The notes below the pieces were generated by a model. It was not told the origin of the DNA, did not search any database, and was given only the letters and a program-made list of their open reading frames with translations. The position numbers and the translations under genes are program-made. A stretch of DNA of 64,000 nucleotides from contig CAVQEH010000010.1 in the NCBI GenBank assembly GCA_963711455.1, positions 248,001 to 312,000 on the forward strand. The letters run 5' to 3'. Position 1 is the first letter of the stretch; the number at the start of each line of letters is the position of its first letter. The DNA is from DATFVA01 sp963711455 (GTDB lineage: Bacteria; Bacteroidota; Ignavibacteria; Ignavibacteriales; Ignavibacteriaceae). Shown here one piece after another: positions 61,774 to 64,000 of this stretch.

Positions 61774-64000
61774 ATGGCTTTTAGAATTCAAGAAAATGCA
61801 ATGCGTGATATAAACAGTATCACTATCAGTCTTGCTAGTCCTGATGATATTCTTACAAGATCTTATGGAGAGGTAACTAAACCGGAAACGATTAACTATC
61901 GTTCTTTCCGTCCCGAAAAAGATGGTCTCTTCTGTGAAAAAATATTTGGTCCAACACGTGATTGGGAATGTTTTTGCGGTAAATATAAAAGAATAAGATA
62001 CAAAGGAATTATCTGCGACAGATGCGGTGTTGAAGTTACTCAGAAAAGCGTAAGACGCGAAAGAATGGGTCATATTGCTCTTGCAGTTCCTGTTGTTCAT
62101 ATCTGGTTTTTCAGAGCCCAGCCTTCTAAGATAGGAAACATTCTGGGTATAAGTCTAAAAGAGCTTGAAAAGATTATTTATTATGAATCTTATGTCGTAA
62201 TAAGTCCTGGTCCTACAGGTTTAAGTAAAAAAGATTTGATTTCCGAAGATCAGTATTTTGAGGTATTAAATTCACTTCCTGCAGGAAATGAAAAGCTTGA
62301 TGATGATGATCCCAAAAAATTTGTAGCTAAGATTGGCGGCGAAGCAGTAAAGGAAATGCTGAAGCTTACACATGTTGAAAATTTATCAAAAGAGCTAAGG
62401 GATCAGTTAAAAGAAGAAACTTCACAGCAGAAAAAATCTGATATTCTTAAAAGGTTAAGAGTTCTTGAATCATTTAAAAGAAGAGGAAAACAAGGTTCCT
62501 AATAAACCTGAATGGATGGTGTTAAGTTATATCCCTGTTATTCCTCCGGAACTTCGTCCGCTTGTTCCTCTTGAAGGCGGAAGATTTGCGACCTCAGATT
62601 TAAATGATCTTTACAGAAGAGTAATTATCAGGAATAATCGTCTTAAAAGATTAATTGATATTAAAGCTCCTGAAGTTATTCTTCGTAATGAAAAAAGAAT
62701 GCTGCAGGAAGCAGTTGATGCTTTGTTTGATAATTCAAGACGCGGAAGTGCAGTAAGAAGCGATAACAATAGACCTTTAAAATCTCTCAGCGATATGCTG
62801 AAAGGAAAACAGGGTCGTTTTCGTCAGAATCTTCTCGGTAAAAGAGTTGATTATTCCGGTCGTTCTGTAATTGTTGTTGGTCCTGAACTTAAGCTTCATC
62901 AGTGCGGTCTTCCGAAAGATATGGCTGTTGAGTTATTCAAACCTTTTATCATCAGGAAACTTATTGAAAGAGGACATAATAAGACTGTTAAAAGTGCAAG
63001 AAAAGTTGTTGATAGAAAAGATCCGATAATTTGGGATATTCTTGCTAAAATAATTGAAGGTCATCCTATATTACTAAACCGTGCACCGACATTACACAGG
63101 CTTGGTATTCAGGCATTCCAGCCAACATTAATTGATGGACGTGCAATTCAGCTTCACCCGATGGTTTGTACTGCATTCAATGCCGATTTTGATGGTGACC
63201 AGATGGCTGTACACGTTCCGCTTTCTTTTGAAGCACAGCTTGAAGCAGCACTTTTAATGTTGAGCAGCCATAATATACTTTCACCTCAAAATGGAAGTCC
63301 TATTGTTGTTCCTACTCAGGATATCGTTTTAGGATGCTACTATCTCACTAAATATCGTGAAGGTGAGAGAGGAGAAGGAATGGTATTCGGTTCAATCGAT
63401 GAAGTAATTATTGCATATAATTCAAAAGTTCTTGGTCTTCACGCAAAAATTAAAGTGAAGTTAAATGGTGAGTTTATTGAAACAACTACCGGAAGAGTAA
63501 TCTTTAACCAGATAGTTCCTAATGAGATGGGATACTTTAATCAGCTTCTTATCAAAAAAACTTTCGGTGGGTTTATTGGTCAGATGTTCCTTAAAATGGG
63601 TAATAAAGTTACTGCAAAATTCCTTGATGATCTTAAAGATATCGGTTTCAGATATGCAACTGCGGGTGGGTTATCTGTAAGCTATGGTGATATGATTATC
63701 CCGGAAGAAAAAGAAGATCTTATTAATAAAGCAAACAAAAAAGTAGAAGCTATCTTAAATGAACATGAGCAGGGTGTAATTACAGATGCTGAACGTTATA
63801 ATAAGATTATTGATGTTTGGACACATACAACAAATGATGTTGCCCGTGCCCTTATGGAAAAACTTAAAGCTAATAATAACGGATTCAATTCTCTTCATAT
63901 GATGGTTGATTCAGGTGCAAGAGGTTCACAGGACCAGGTGAAACAGCTTGCCGGTATGAGAGGCTTGATGATGAAACCACAGAAAACATTATCAGGACAA
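61774..64000 (+). CDS. rpoC: DNA-directed RNA polymerase subunit beta' (partial, one frameshift)
   Basis: The N-terminal 242 residues read from ATG 61774 with the zinc ribbon CFCGKYKRIRYKGIICDRCG, and stop at TAA 62500-62502. The +1 frame then continues as NKPEWMVLSYIPVIPPELRP to the window end, with the switch region (GKRVDYSGRSVIVVGPELKL) and the active-site NADFDGDQMAVH at about 63179-63214. Removing one A from AAAA at 62487-62490 gives RRGNKVPNKPEW, the family pattern. Because rpoC is essential and both parts are perfectly conserved, a sequencing or assembly indel is the likeliest cause. The 3' end is outside the window. Confidence 0.93.

Overview
The window looks like a chromosomal segment of a low-GC, Gram-negative member of the Ignavibacteria/Bacteroidota-Chlorobi lineage. 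The basis is the repeated secretion signal NYPNPFNPTTNI at the C-termini of several secreted proteins (a type IX secretion system hallmark in that lineage), the coding style (TTG starts, many genes with weak Shine-Dalgarno sites), a Kgd-type fused 2-oxoglutarate dehydrogenase and a PG0541-type partner of an RND pump. No rRNA, CRISPR array, prophage or transposase was seen.

Layout. 1-3.9 kb: a GIY-YIG nuclease, an MFS transporter, a frameshifted cupin gene and a glycine-tailed RRM protein. 3.9-15.1 kb (minus strand): a likely single regulon of an outer-membrane porin-like protein, a branched-chain amino-acid-type ABC transporter (livKHMGF) and a CBS-ACT protein, preceded by a three-part control module: a large dCache-HAMP-GAF-PAS histidine kinase, an NtrC-family sigma-54 activator, a near-consensus -24/-12 promoter and two palindromic sites that look like its enhancer. 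15.3-21.9 kb (plus): TetR-TolC-adaptor-RND-PII-like efflux operon. 22-24 kb: tRNA-Val and tRNA-Gly among broken tRNA copies whose loops carry palindromic modules, with a GIY-YIG nuclease wedged between tRNA-Val and one of these copies. 24-34 kb: housekeeping genes (kgd, pdxH, ptsN, hisS, lgt, rlmB). 34-43.7 kb: six secreted proteins in an array with type IX sorting domains. 43.9-53.2 kb: M16 protease, aminotransferase, nuoGHI, a frameshifted seventh secreted protein and comM. 54-64 kb: tRNA-Tyr/Gly/Thr, rpmG, tRNA-Trp, secE-nusG-rplKAJL-rpoBC; rpoC runs off the window.

Themes. (1) Short palindromic repeats are inserted into tRNA loops, always leaving an intact tRNA alongside, and into one sorting-domain coding region, where the reading frame is kept. 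(2) A 7-bp tandem repeat in one secreted protein has exactly one unit too many, putting its sorting domain out of frame, as expected of a phase switch. (3) Three further frameshifts (cupin, secreted protein at 50.4 kb, rpoC) lie in or near short homopolymers; the one in essential rpoC argues for read or assembly indels, so the other two must be treated with caution.
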